The notes: generated by a model not told the origin, from the sequence alone. Positions 10,566 through 23,543 are shown, numbered from the stretch's first letter. The stretch is DNA of 64,000 nt from Limonium bicolor (GCA_023374045.1 CM041777.1:458546251-458610250); one strand, 5' to 3'. Numbers and translations are program-made.

Positions 10566-10573
10566 TATTTATA
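10566..10573 (-). promoter_or_regulatory. TATA-like box in family A LTR
   Basis: The minus strand reads TATAAATA in an AT-rich context, at a position suited to LTR transcription towards gag. The equivalent in the right LTR is 20993-21000. The transcription start is not visible. Confidence 0.45.
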
Positions 10574-11201
10574 CTTATAAAGTAAAAAGTAAGTTTATTT
10601 ACTTATCTTTACTTACTTAATACATTAATAGAGAGTGGTGAGTCACCACACTTAGGAAAAACCGGCCCCCTTATTATTATGAGGGTATTATAGTCTTTGT
10701 TTGTCAATTTAATTACTTAATACAACATATGTTATAAACTAGCTTATAAAAAGTACTATTCACCTAAACAAGGCACTTAGAAGTGAAATTTTTGATTTCC
10801 CACTAATATAGCCACCCAAATGTGATACTATATAGTACACATATATATTTAAGAGTAATGATGGACATTTAGCCATTCAAAACTCATTTACAAGACAATT
10901 TTTCAAAAACGTGCTTTAAGACTTCTTAAAGCACATTTTGTGTTTTAACTTGTTTTCAAGCTTGGTTTTCTTTGGTAATTGGTTTAATATGTTCATTAGT
11001 ATATAAATGAGGTCTTGGTAAGCTCATTAGGTCTTACTCAAGTTTATCCCAGCTTAGAGCACATTTTGGCTCTTATTGACTTTAAAGCACATTTGTGTTT
11101 CCTTTTGCTTAAATTTGTTTACTAAGTTTCTAAGACTCTTTTTAGTCTTAATAAATCATGTTTTAATGTTTAACCAACATACCAAGGTTTGGGGTATTTC
11201 A

Positions 11202-11219
11202 ATCTACCCCCCTTAAAAG
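11202..11219 (-). other. Polypurine tract, family A copy B
   Basis: Same tract as at 821-838, directly next to the LTR terminus at 11201. Confidence 0.88.
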
Positions 11220-11522
11220 AACTTTGTCCCAAAGTTCATACTTCCCACATATCTTACTATTAGAACACGGGAAACATCTTATAACACCACACTTCCAAAA
11301 CATCATTACCAACCTTTCCATCATTCTTACACCACAACGGACTCGAGGTCCAACCACATAATACCACAACGGACTCAAGTCCAAACCACATAATACCATT
11401 CAGACACAACGGTCTGTAACATAACATAGACAATGTATACATATACATGTCGTATACAACCATAACCGAAACGGCTCTACCCCCTTAAAAGGGGTACGCC
11501 CCGTACCCTATACATATGAACA

Positions 11523-14500
11523 CTAAGAAGCAAACAATGACGGGTGCTTCGCCTTCATCTTTTCTTCCAGCTCCCAAGTGGCCTCCTCAACGTCCTGGTT
11601 AGACCAGAGGACCTTCACCAGTCTCACGGACTTATGGCGAGTGTCTCGAGTCTTAGTATCCAGAACCCGTACCGGAGTCTCCACTGATCGCATGGTTGGC
11701 TCTAAGGTTAGCCTTTCCGGCTGAAGCACATGAGACGGATGAGACATATACTTCTTCAACTGGGACACATGAAATACATCATGTACCTTGCCCAGCTCGG
11801 CGGGTAAATCAAGTCTATAAGCTACCGGGCCGATCCGCTCCGTCACAACATATGGACCTACATATTTCGGGCTCAACTTGCCCTTCTGGCCAAAACGAAA
11901 TACTCCCTTCATGGGGGATACCCTAAGAAATACCTGATCGCCCACGGCGAACTCCAAGTCACGTCGGCGCACATCTGCGTACGACTTCTGTCTATCCTGA
12001 GCTGCTTTCATATTAGCCCTGATCTGGCGAACTTCTGCCTGAACTTGCTCAAGATACTCTGGTCCTATAATGACCGTCTCACTCGACTCATCCCAGCATA
12101 ATGGCGTGCGGCATGGTCTACCGTACAATGCCTGGAAGGGAGACATCTTGATCGATGCATGATAACTGTTGTTGTAACTAAACTCGATCAGATGTAACTT
12201 ATCAATCCAGCTGGTCTGAAAGTCAAGTGCACATGCACGTAGCATATCCTCAAGTGTCTGGATGGTGCGCTCACTCTGACCATCTGTCTGTGGGTGGAAC
12301 GCTGTGCTCAATTTCAGTTCAGTACCAAGTGCCTCTCGTGTAGACTTCCAATATCTGGATAAGAATCTGGTATCTCTGTCAGATACTATCGTCTTTGGTA
12401 CACCATGATGTCTAACAATCTCTTTATCGAATAATTCTGCCAATCTTGCCACTTTCCAGGTGTCCTTCATCGGAATGAATCGGGCCACCTTGGTCAGTCG
12501 GTCAACTACCACCCAAATCATATTAGACCTCCCCTGTAGGCGGAAGCCCTACCACGAAGTCCATAGATATGTCATGGAACTTCCACTCCGGCACTGGCAT
12601 TGGCTGCACCATACCACCAGGCCGTCGGTGCTCAAACTTGACCTTCTGACAAGTGAGACACCTCAACACATAGTCATTCACATCCTTTTTCATTCCAGCC
12701 CACCAGAAATATCTTTTCATACCTTTATACATCTTTGAAGCTCCGGGGTGAATCGATGTCGTAGAACAATGGGATTCACTCAGTATGCGCTCCTTCAGCT
12801 CAGCGCTACTCCTCGGTATACACAACCGGCCATTAAGCCTAATCAGGTCATCATCGTGGAGTCTGAAGTCGTACTTCTGACCCTCGAATGTGCCATCAAT
12901 AAGCTTCTGTCTAATTTCCACCATATACTGATCCGTCATCTGAGCACTCCGCACCTCTTCAACCAAGCCAGTATGAGAGACTAGCGAATGGAGAGAGTGT
13001 GCTCGGCGACTCAATGCGTCAGCTACCACGTTTGCCTTACCCTCCTTGTACTGTAAATCGATGTCATAATCATTCAAGAATTCAACCCACCTTCTCTGCC
13101 TCATGTTCAACTCTTTCTGAGTGAACAAGTATTTCAAGCTCTTGTGGTCAGAATAATCGTCACACTTACCCCATACAAGTGATGTCGCCATATCTTCAGT
13201 GCGAAGACAATGGCCCCCAATTCTAAGTCGTGGGTAGGGTAGTTCTCCTCATGCTTCTTCAGCTGTCGGGAGGCGTAAGCCACGACCTTCCCGTGTTGCA
13301 TCAACACACAACCCATACCCCTGCCTGATGCGTCGCAATAGACCTCAAAACCATCTGGACCGTCTGGTAATGTCAGAACCGGTGCAGATGTCAGAGCATC
13401 CTTGAGACTCGTGAAAGCTCTCTCACAGTCGACTGTCCACTCGAATGGTGCATCCTTTTCATCAAGGAAGTCATCGGCTTCGAGACACTGGAGAAGTCCT
13501 TCACAAATCTCCTATAGTAACCTGCCAGACCGAGGAAGCTCCTGATGTCGGTGACTGTCTTCGGCCTAGGCCAGGTGCGCACTGCATCTATCTTTGCCGG
13601 ATCAACAGCGATCCCGGCCTCAGAAATCACATGTCCAAGGAATGATACTTGGTTCAACCAAAATTCACACTTGAAAATTTAGCATACAGCTGATTCTTTC
13701 TCAACGTCTGCAATACATCTCTCAGGTGGCTTTCATGCTCACCTCTCGATTTCGAATACACAAGTATGTCATCGATGAAGACTACCACTGATTTGTCCAA
13801 CTGATCTTGGAACAAACGGTTCATTAAGTCCATGAACTTTGCTGGTGCATTTGACAAGCCAAACGGCAAACATAACAGTGAACTATAGTGCCCATACCTA
13901 GTTCTGAAGGCTGTCTTTTCGATATCACTGTCACGGATGGCAATCTGGTGATATCCGGAACGTAGGTCTATCTTGGAGAATACTGATGCTCCCCTAAGCT
14001 GATCAAATAGATCGTCGATGCGTGGTAAGGGTAACGGTTCTTCACCGTAACAGCATTCAGCTCCCGATAATCAATACATAGGCGGAGGCTACCGTCCTTT
14101 TCTTCACGAAGAGGACCGGCGCTCCCCATGGTGACACACTAGGGCGGATAAAGCCCTTGTCGAGTAGGTCTCTCAGTTGCTCCTTGAGCTCTGTCATCTC
14201 TGCTGGAGCCATACGGTAAGGTGCCTTCGCAATGGGTCCGGTGCCCGGAATTAGATCAATCTCAAACTCAACCTCTCGTGCTGGCGGCATGCCCGGCAGT
14301 TCCTTAGGAAATACATCAGGAAACTCCGACACTACCGGCACATCTGGGCTAAACTCAGGGTCTCTCTCTATGTCCTGGACATAGCAGAGGTATACATCAT
14401 TTCCCCGTCGTAACTCACGATACATGGCCATGGCGGTGATGATCTGTGTCGAAGGCTCCCTGGGCCTCTGGCGGTATGATATAGTAACCCCAGATGGACT

Positions 14501-14898
14501 CCTAAGAAGCAGTCGATGCTCGGCACATAGGATTCTACCCTTGTACCGCTCCAACCAGTTCATCCCGACAATCACATCAAAACCCAGTCCGTCGAACTCT
14601 ATCAAGTCGATCGGAAACTCCTCATCCATGATTAGAACAATAGCATCTCGGTAGTAGCGGGTACATCTGATCCGCTCTTTCGACGGGAGAGTGACCACGA
14701 AGTCTGGCATCTCTTCACCATCTAACCCCAGCCTCTTCGCAAATGATAGCGAAATGAATGTGTGTGAGGCTCCAGAGTCGAACAAGATCGATGCATCCAC
14801 GCCATTCACTGGAAAGGTACCGGTGAGGATTGTGCCGCTCTTGCCGGCTTCTGCCTTATTGCAGACACTCAGTGTACCTCCCGTTCCGAGTGCACAGC
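11523..14898 (-). CDS. pol: Chromovirus pol polyprotein, copy B, frames partly broken
   Basis: Same gene as 1144-4515. The last 332 codons (12521-11523) are open without interruption. They cover the integrase core ([40 protein letters not shown]), the C-terminal GPY region and the chromodomain ([18 protein letters not shown]). Protease and the start of RT are open from 14809 to 14057. RT FIDD is at 13779-13768, RNase H near 13330, and the integrase zinc region near 12740-12640. Frame breaks fall near 12522, 13150, 13455, 13660, 13870 and 14095, mostly 1-base differences from copy A. The start is the predicted splice acceptor at 14899. Confidence 0.92.
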
Positions 14899-15073
14899 CT
14901 AATTCATTGGCAAACTAATAAGTATTGGGTAACAACACGGTTGACATGATTCAAACAACTCCACTTTATTCATAACACACTCTTTTTACAACATTCATTG
15001 GCTTATACTGTCGCCATGATTCATACTTACAATATCCTTAATACATACTGGTTACCACATAATTATACAAGGC
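14899..15073 (-). other. Non-coding spacer between AlkB stop and pol acceptor, copy B
   Basis: Equivalent to 4516-4691 in copy A, with the same predicted acceptor and upstream stop. Confidence 0.6.
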
Positions 15074-15808
15074 TTAAAACTGCCTGAAGGTCAAATTCAA
15101 ACGTCCGGGTTTCATGTGTGTGGCATTGATCACTGCCGACGGTGCGGTATTCAGTTTGATCTTCTGATGCCATGGTATAGCATCCTTGATTGCCCACCCA
15201 TGATTAATACATCTCCCGATTTAGCAATAGCTTCTTTGCGAGGTCAGCACGCTTCTGCTCGCCATACACAAACACTGCGGTGTCACCAATGGACCAAGAC
15301 ACCACGGGTACTCCCTTACTTAGAGACTCGGGTGACTCGTCCTTGTCTTGGTGCATACCCAACCGTCCACCTTTCTGGTAGAAGTTTACAACGCATAGAT
15401 CTGCTTTTACACTTGGAATTGATTCCGTTTCAACTTGCTGAGCAATTCCCACGGCGTGGTTAACGACCGCATGGAACTCCTCTGGTATACTTGTACTGTT
15501 GCTCCATCTTCAGCTCGTACTTCTTGATATGACTTGGTGTAAGGGTTCCAGTCCTTACCCATGCACATCATCTTCAATTGCATCCTTGCTCCGTTCGGGT
15601 ACTCGGGTGTGTAGAACCCTCCTGGTTTTGCTCCAAGTTCATCGCATCGTCTGATGATGTGGATTTGTGCTTCCGGTGTCAGGTATCCCTTAGAGTATCA
15701 TACCTGGTTGGATAACCTGACATTGCTCCAATGGGAAGTCGGTGATGTCGATGGCGGTTTCTTCAGGGTTTGGTGTGGGCGGGATTGGATAGCAGATATT
15801 GAAGGTTC
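15074..15808 (-). CDS. AlkB-like Fe(II)/2-oxoglutarate dioxygenase, copy B
   Basis: Second copy of the captured AlkB exon, same 735-base length as copy A. An open stretch at 15452-15204 runs from VETESIPSVKADLCVVNFYQ through GMHQDKDES (HxD) to FVYGEQKRADL. A one-base deletion near 15223 then shifts the frame before the GDVLIMGG region, which copy A keeps. Conversely, copy B keeps the frame at DLCVVNFY where copy A has lost a base. The distal His and RLNLTFRQF are present at the nucleotide level. The breaks shared by both copies, before IPEEF and after the distal His, could be genuine ancestral mutations or a systematic base-calling error. Confidence 0.9.
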
Positions 15809-15952
15809 CTAAGTTTCAAATTGCCTAACTTTAGGTGTTTTCCACATGACTCTTTAGCTCATTACATAGGTGGTTATATATTTAGACTCACTAACACTCA
15901 TGCATGAAATGCGGTAAGCAATCACTTTTTCATTTAACGGTTTAGGCGGTAC
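15809..15952 (-). other. Predicted intron 3 (gag to AlkB), copy B
   Basis: Same phase-1 donor (CCAG|GTAC, starting at 15952) and acceptor (ACTTAG, ending at 15809) as copy A; 144 bases. The alternative acceptor to pol ends at 14899. Confidence 0.6.
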
Positions 15953-16293
15953 CTGGTCTCGAAGAGGATCCTGGTGCCTCTGACCGGTCCACCACATTCA
16001 GGGTGGCCTTGCCGGACCCCGTAGCCTTCCCCTTCTGGGATTCAGTGTACTTCTTGTCAGAAGTCTGCTGAGTAATCGCCTTCGGGCCTTCAGTGGTCGT
16101 GGTAGTATTACCCTTCCACTGCCCCTTTGGCTTGTAGTTTCTGCCGTTGGGTTCGTCCAACACTCAAACTCACGGTGCCCCATCTTCTGGCAGTGACGGC
16201 ACCTCACATCATTCCCCTTGCAGTCTTTGCCGGGGTGGTCTCCATTGCACCACTTACAGTAAAAGTGGCGCTCCGGTCCAGAACCCGCGCTAG
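15953..16293 (-). CDS. gag: Gag exon 3 with zinc knuckle, copy B
   Basis: CCHC-type cluster as in copy A. The tail (NYKPKGQWKGNTTTTTEGPK onward) is open up to the predicted donor. One base is missing near 16150 relative to the zinc-knuckle frame. Confidence 0.82.
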
Positions 16294-16376
16294 CTGCTAT
16301 AACAACACACAATCAATACTCACTTTCCATCTCAACAACATACACCTCAACTAGATACACATGGTTAAGTAATTAC
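16294..16376 (-). other. Predicted intron 2 in gag, copy B
   Basis: 83 bases, GTAATT...TATAGCAG. The upstream exon (KPLRSYPPKG) and downstream SAGSGPE join in frame here, which is the better evidence for this intron. Confidence 0.65.
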
Positions 16377-16634
16377 CCTTAGGCGGGTAGGAGCGTAGAG
16401 GCTTCGCCGCATACGCATACGTGAGCTTCAGTGGCTCATCAGATGTGGTGGTCTGGGCTTGGCCCTTGTCACCCTGGTACTGGCCCTTCTGGGGCTGAGG
16501 GTAGGGTTTCTTTTCTTTCCTCCCCCATACCCTTGCTGATTCTGGCCCTCGTTGGTGGCCTTGCGCTTGTGCGCATTCTCCTCGTCCCTCAGACGGACGG
16601 TAATTTCAACCTTAGCAGCGGCATGATAGCACTC
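16377..16634 (-). CDS. gag: Gag exon 2, copy B
   Basis: Basic linker exon beginning ECYHAAAKVEI and ending YPPKG. Single-base differences from copy A occur in homopolymer runs. Confidence 0.72.
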
Positions 16635-16734
16635 CTGTAATTAGGATGTCAGTCATGCCCCGCAAAAACAACTTACCAACTCACATTAACATTCACTCAT
16701 GGTATAAATGGATTCAACAAGGTACTCTAATTAC
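16635..16734 (-). other. Predicted intron 1 in gag, copy B
   Basis: 100 bases, GTAATT...TTACAG, phase 0, equivalent to 6254-6356. Confidence 0.65.
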
Positions 16735-17408
16735 CTGCAAGGTGGTATACTCAGCTGGCCCCATCCCATAGCGGAGACGGTGGCTTAGTCCATTGTAGAA
16801 CCGGTTCACCAACACCCGGTTCGAATACCCAAGGTCTGGTAACAGGTGGATAAGGCCGGTGAATGCGGTATAGTAGTCATCAACCGACATCTTATCCCCC
16901 TGCTTCAGACTGTCCAGCTCGAGGCGCTTGGCCTCCTGCACGTGTACCGGGTAGTACTTGGCTCGCAGTAGAGCCGTGTACTCCCTCCAACCAAAGTCAG
17001 GATCAGCCATCCTGTCCTCCTTCACCAACTTCCACCAACTCTGCGCCGTACCCTTCAAGTAGTAGGCGGCAAGACGGACCTTAGCTTCAGCAGGTACTGC
17101 CAAGGTCTCGTAGGCGGTCTCCAGTTCGGAGATGTACGCCTCCAGTTTCGAGGATCAGTCTCCCCATTGAATGATGGCGGTCTCAGATCAGCCAACGCCT
17201 TGACCCAATTGGTCTCTCGTGGCGGTGGTGGTGGTGGCTGAACTCCGGGCTGTTGCCCTTGCTGAATAGCAGCAACCAAATCGGGTACCAACTGGGCTAC
17301 GGCGGCTGCAACTGCCTCAGCCATAGTCTGCGCCGTAGTATCATCGCCCTGGTTACCCAAATCTCCAGTACCGCGCCCACGGCCTCTCCCTCGTGGTCTA
17401 CCTGCCAT
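16735..17408 (-). CDS. gag: Gag exon 1, capsid, copy B
   Basis: Starts at ATG 17408-17406. The RG-rich start, Ala-rich segment and Pro-rich linker are open. A one-base loss near 17150 shifts the frame after GETDPR. The capsid half is open again from 17103 to the donor (KVRLAAYYLKGTAQSWWKLV onward). Confidence 0.88.
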
Positions 17409-17610
17409 CTGAATTCATATGAACATTTCATTAGCATTATGCTTGCACACTTATCGGTCCAATGGTTATAACATCTTTCCGTCAACCAGGTAATTCCACA
17501 CTTAGTTAGTGGTTAACCCTTCCAAATCTGTTCACTTAGGTATCTGTAGTTAGGTTTCCTAACTCGGTATATCCCTAAGCTCGGTATTCTAGTCATCAGA
17601 GCGATACTTC

Positions 17611-17622
17611 GCTCTGATACCA
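17611..17622 (-). other. Primer binding site (initiator Met tRNA), copy B
   Basis: TGGTATCAGAGC on the minus strand, with the same overlapping 8-base inverted repeat as in copy A, five bases from the LTR end at 17628. Confidence 0.93.
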
Positions 17623-17627
17623 CTTTT

Positions 17628-20600
17628 TGTAACACCCCTACAACGCCCTATCATCTACCGAAATCGCAGCGGAAACAACCAACCAAACAATAACTATTCG
17701 CTTTTGTGTTACAACGCCGTTAACCACCCACGTGGTTAACTAGGCAGAATAAATACAAGTGTATCGGTCTGATGATCAGACTCCCGAGCATAGTAACTAA
17801 CATCCATATATAAACATAACCAACCATACCGAGTATTTAATTTACAACACATCTCCAACCATAATCATCCAACACTGTATAACAACGGTATCAAAATGTA
17901 ACGCCTCGGGAGCACAGGCGCATCCCGGGCTCAACAACCTACTTATCCAAAAGTATATCAACAACCTAGGACCTAGAGCCACTTGCTCTTCGCCCTTCGA
18001 TCTCATCCTGCAATAAAAATATGGAGCCCCCGAGGGGGGGTCAGCACCTTTGCTGGTATGGCTAACGCGCAGCCCATCGACTACCGGGATACGCGCAACC
18101 AATTGTCATAATAACATGGCATTCATTTTAGAACATCCAACATATATATATATATACCATAGCATAGCAAGGGAAATTGCATAGCACACAACATCAATAC
18201 ATAACACCATAAAATCGGTTCTCACAAGGAACCTTCCACCATAGTTAGTATACCATGAGAGCCTAGGGATTTTTACCAATCCCATGTTAAGCTCGTTACC
18301 ATCCTCGTTACCGTCCGGTTATATAGAACGGTTAACTTATACCAAAGGTGTGTCGGATATAGTAATCCCAAGCACACCGAAATAACATACGTATGCCCCT
18401 ATGGCCCGACGTGAGTCAGTATCTAGCTTTGGATAAGCTAAGGGAAGGTAGAAACCAAATTGGAATACCACCTATACATACACCAAGAGAGCCGAACCGG
18501 ATATGATATCGACCCCCATCCATCACACGCGTGGCCGGAACAACCGGACTCCTCACTCCCCGGTTAGCACTTGTTAGTGATCACACAACATTTTGTTAAG
18601 TCACATACAAGCAAACATTTAGGTCTTGTTAGACAACCAAGGGAAAGGAGTCATAACCTTACAACATCATAATGTATAACAACTGTAAACTCTTTTCATG
18701 CCTTAGTCTTATAAGGTCGTAACACGCAGAAAAGCAAACAACACCCAAGCCGGTGTAAACCGGTAGGCACAGACTGCAAGAAAACCATACCTTGGTCCTT
18801 GCCTCGTTTCGTTTCCACCTTGAGAGAATCCTATACCTTATAAAAGTCTAAGCAACACTAATCGGTTAATTAACGCACTATCCATATTAACATTATCTAC
18901 TCACATTACTAGTTTACTTTATTTTACACTTGTTACATCTTTTCATCCTTTTAATTGCCTTTAAAACCCACCTAACATCTCACATAACCTTATAATATCT
19001 TTACTAACCAACTACTATTTTTAGGTAACAATTCCCATCTTAAAACAATAATTTGGTCCATATAGTGGCCTGTCCGAACTTGTGTCCGAGTGTCCAAGTT
19101 CGGACACAAGCCGTGACTTTAAACCCAAAAAGACACATGTCCGAACTTGTGTCCGGACTTCGGAAGTTCGGACATGAGTCGAGGAAAATCCAAAGCAGAA
19201 TTCTATATGTCCGAACATGTGTCCGGACTTCCAAGTTCGGACACAGTTCGAGGATAATTCTAAGGAAAGCAACAGGGACGTCCGAACTGTGTCCGGACTT
19301 TCCGAAGTTCGGACACAGTTCGAGAGTGAAAAATCCTTGCCCAACAGAGCCTGTCCGAGCTTCCATGTCCGGACGGAAGTTCGGACAAGGCAAAATTCTC
19401 ACCTTTAAAACCTTCTAAACACTTAAAATTTCACCAAAGCCACCATTGATTGTAAAAACTTTCCAAACGTTCCTAGGTATATTCTAGTGTCATAATATCA
19501 TCTTAAACACTCATAATTCCATGTTTTACTTGTCACTCATGTTCCTTGTAAAATCCACCAACACTTACAACATTTTACATTAAGTTCCTAAATGGTTTTT
19601 CTCCTATAAAAAACTACTATCCCAAAATGCTTTCTCCTCATCCTAACATCATCTCTTAAGCATTATTTCTTACCAACCTACTCCTTACATCATTCTTGGA
19701 ACTCTTTCCTAGTGTACACTTTCTCCTTATTTACCAAAGTTTGCCTAAGTATTTACCTAAGTCCAAAATGGCTTGGTACATACTAAAATCTCAAGCTCAT
19801 GCCTAAGTCCTTGTTACATCCCCAAATCACCTTAATGCGTGTTTCCTACACAAGAACAACACTTAACCATTTTAAATACTCCTTAACTTATCAAATCCAT
19901 TAACACCTAGAACTTCACATTCGTACCAAAATTTCGACATAGGTTCTCCTAGAACATTACTAAACCAAAACACATGTTTTTACCAACAAACAACCAAGAA
20001 CACTAAAAATCCATCAAGTACTATTATACACAAACTTCACTCACAAGGCACTACATCACAATATAGTGCACAATTTAAATTGCATGGCACTTAGGCCCTT
20101 AAATGACATGGCTCTTAGGCCCTTAAAATGCACAAATCATAAACACTGAATTTCCACAAATATTTGCCTTTAACCTGCAAATACACTCACAACTCATATG
20201 CCTTTTACTAAGCTCTTGGAACACTTTACTAAGTCATTCACCATTGGCTCTTTAGGTAGTTTTAATAAGCATTCATAAGCTCATTTCTCCTAAGGCATTA
20301 AACAACATTAGGTTAGTAGATTTACCTCTTTTGCAAAATAACTTCTTTCTTGTTTCCTTTAGAAAACCGATAGGGTACTTGATCCTTTGACAAGTTCTAA
20401 ACAATATACAAACATTATAATGAGTATTCAAGCTATAAGCTCCATCTCATTGTAAACCCTAGTTTTACATTGTTTCAAAAACATTAATGTAGTTGTTTTA
20501 CCTTGCTCTTTGAAGAGAGTTTGAATATCTAGCAAGAGAGGACTCCACCTAGTCCATGAAGGGTTGGAATGAAGCTAGAACAAAGTCACAAAAAAGCTCC

Positions 20601-21618
20601 TTCAATGTGTATTTTCGGACATGACAAAAACAAGGAGGAAATGAAGTTTTTATTTGAGATTCCTTACCTAGAAGCCAAGGAGAGTAACAATATGTAAAAA
20701 TACAAGCTCAAGCTCCTTCAATGGTAGAACACCTTGGCACCGAAATGGAGCTCTTGGAGTTTTGAGAAGATAGGAATGAAGAGCTTGATGAGAGGAAGAG
20801 ATTGGTGGTCTTTGTTTTTGATTTGGACAAGTGAGCTAGATTTAGCAAGTGGTCAAAGTTGGAACTTCCATGGTGGTAGTAGTATTACCGAGAGAGAACA
20901 AGGAGAAGGAAGAAAGAGAGGTGGGAAACCGTGTGAATGAAGGAAAGAAATGAGAGTGAAGATAGAATTTGCTTTTAAGAGATATTTATACTTATAAAGT
21001 AAAAAGTAAGTTTATTTACTTATCTTTACTTACTTAATACATTAATAAGAGAGTGGTGAGTCACCACACTTAAGGAAAACCGGCCCCCTTATTATTATGA
21101 GGGTATTATAGTCTTTGTTTGTCAATTTAATTACTTAATACAACATATGTTATAAACTAGCTTATAAAAAGTACTATTCACCTAAACAAGGCACTTAGAA
21201 GTGAAATTTTTGATTTCCCACTAATATAGCCACCCAAATGTGATACTATATAGTACACATATATATTTAAGAGTAATGATGGACATTTAGCCATTCAAAA
21301 CTCATTTACAAGACAATTTTTCAAAAACGTGCTTAAGACTTCTTAAAGCACATTTTGTGTTTTAACTTGTTTTCAAGCTTGGTTTTCTTTGGTAATTGGT
21401 TTAATATGTTCATTAGTATATAAATGAGGTCTTGGTAAGCTCATTAGGTCTTACTCAAGTTTATCCCAAGCTTAGAGCACATTTTGGCTCTTATTGACTT
21501 TAAAGCACATTTGTGTTTCCTTTTGCTTAAATTTGTTTACTAAGATTTCTAAGACTCTTTTAGTCTTAATAAATCATGTTTTAATGTTTAACCAACATAC
21601 CAAGGTTTGGGTATTTCA
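17628..21618 (-). mobile_element. Family A LTR, right copy (5' LTR of internal copy B)
   Basis: Starts TGTAACACC and ends GTATTTCA at 21618, 3991 bases, nearly identical to 7253-11201 apart from small indels. The flank continues GTCTCCTATATAG, which matches uninterrupted sequence at 35504 in a family C LTR. The outer boundary is therefore clear, and GTCTC (21619-21623) is the expected target duplication. It contains a palindrome array at 19069-19388 and a minus-strand TATA-like motif at 20993-21000. Confidence 0.93.
19069..19388. repeat. Palindrome array in family A LTR (right)
   Basis: Same array as 8665-8978, with a few indels between palindromes. Pairing arms are intact. Confidence 0.9.
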
Positions 21619-23543
21619 GTCTCCTATATAGTCAACTTTGACTTCTAATGCCAAATTGACCCCAAACTCTCGGTAATTTACTACTATACCCTATACTTTT
21701 CTATTTTTACAATTTTGACCAAAATTTATAAATGTTATAATTTTTATTAAATCATTTAAAACCCTAAATTCCTATTATTTAAGCCCACGGCTTTATATTT
21801 TACCAGTAATTACCGTTTGACCCCAAACTTAATTATATAAGCATAAAATTAAATTAAATAAGCTTTAAACTAAAATTAAAGTGGCCTAATGACAGGACCT
21901 TATTACAACTTTGCTTTAAACATAAAATTACACGTAAATAGACTCAAAATATACATAACTCCGGCCTTGCTGTAGCTTATTTATTTTTCCAATAATGTCA
22001 TAATTTGACCATTATGTTAATTAAATCACTTAAATGACTAGCTTAATTTATCTAAGTCATTTTTTCCATAATTAGGTTAAAATCACCCATTTAATCATCT
22101 CCACTCTTGGCACATATATTATATGAGCTGAAAAATCATAAAATCATAAGTTTAAGGTGTTTATACCTTGGTTTAGCCTAAAACCAACTCGCCGGCTTGG
22201 AGGAAAAATCACCACAGCACTTAAACATGTTTAATACATTAAAATAAGATATGGTACACTCCAAGCATGAGCTAACCATAAAGAACAATTAATGTAAGAT
22301 TTAAGGCAAAAATCACCTTAAAATGAAAGGTAATCTCCAAAGGGTTTGGCCTGAATCAAGAACACCATATGGTGTTAAATTCACCATAAAAACATGTGAA
22401 ATAGCTAGACAACAGCAAGGGGCTATGGTAATAGGTTTTACCTTGGCAAAAATGCTTAAAGAATGTTTTTCCTTTGATTTTCGGCACCCTTGCTCCAAAT
22501 GGTGAACACACTGAACAACATGAAAGATGAAGATTATAAGTGATAAAAGTCATAGAAAACAGAAGAATAAAACCAATGAAGAGTAAGAATTCCTAGGTAT
22601 GTTTTATACCTTATAATGTAAATTTTGACCACCTTGGTCCCAAAACTTGCTTCAGCCGAGAAAGATGTTGTTTAAAGTTAAAACACTGAGAATAAGCCAT
22701 GGAAAGTGATAGTATTATAAGCTCCATGTGTAGGTGATGAAGAGATGAAGAAAAAGAGCTAAAATATGCCTAAAACCATCACCTTAGGTGAAAAGAGGTT
22801 GATTTGCCTTGAATGCTCAAGAACACAGCTTGAGAGGTTTAGGAACTGCTAAAGGTTTGGCTGAAAGGGGACAAGAGGAAGAGAAAGAAAGAAAATGTGT
22901 TTTAATGAATGAAAAGTAGAAAATGAATAGTAAATGGTGATTCACCAAATTGGCTAGATATTTTGATTAAAGTTGAATGTGCTATTCTCCATGCCTTAAG
23001 CTGCCGCCTCATTTAGGATATAGATGAGTCATGTATTGACCATTGACTAGACTTAGTCAATTTTGATTAAAAATGCACTATTTGGATTACTATTCATAAA
23101 TGAATGCCATATTTCTGATTTTTTTTGAAATCTTGGATTTAGGCCTTATAATGTGGTAAATTATAGTACATTAGTATAACAAGGTCTAATACAATGCCTT
23201 ACACCACTCAAAACCCACTCAGAAAGTCAATTTTCTTAAAAACGTGCTTTAAGGAATTTTAAAGCACATTTTGTGTTACAACATGTTTTAGAGCTTGGTT
23301 TCCTTGAGAATAGTTTTATAGTGTTCATTACATAATATAATACTTATCAATCCACTTTGGATCCTAATTGAGGTCATACAATCTCTATGGTTTCTTAAAG
23401 CACATTTTTGGCTTTACCGATCTTATGGCATGTTTTGCCTTGTTGAGATCTTTAGATTGTTCCCCAATGGTATTTAGATGTATTAACCATCTTAGATCAT
23501 TAATAGATCATTTGATTATGTTTTTAAGGTTAGGGGTATTTCA
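21619..23543 (-). mobile_element. Family C LTR remnant, interrupted by family A
   Basis: Closely resembles 35504-37631, including the shared end GGGGTATTTCA. Its left part lies beyond the family A insertion, outside the window. AT-rich, with no gene. Its last 350 bases also resemble the end of the family A LTR (ACGTGCTTTAAG, AAAGCACATTTTGTGT), showing the two LTR families are related. Orientation is inferred from that likeness. Confidence 0.85.

Larger units (their letters stand above)
7253..11201 (-). mobile_element. Family A LTR, middle copy shared by internal copies A and B
   Basis: Bounded by TGTAACACC next to the copy A primer binding site and GGGGTATTTCA next to the copy B polypurine tract, 3949 bases. 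It acts as 5' LTR of copy A and 3' LTR of copy B. A minus-strand TATA-like motif lies at 10566-10573. A palindrome array lies at 8665-8978, downstream of that TATA in the transcribed part. A short direct repeat (TTAGGCCCTTAAATG) occurs twice near 9676 and 9701. It carries no supportable gene; its open frames are short and accidental. Confidence 0.93.
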
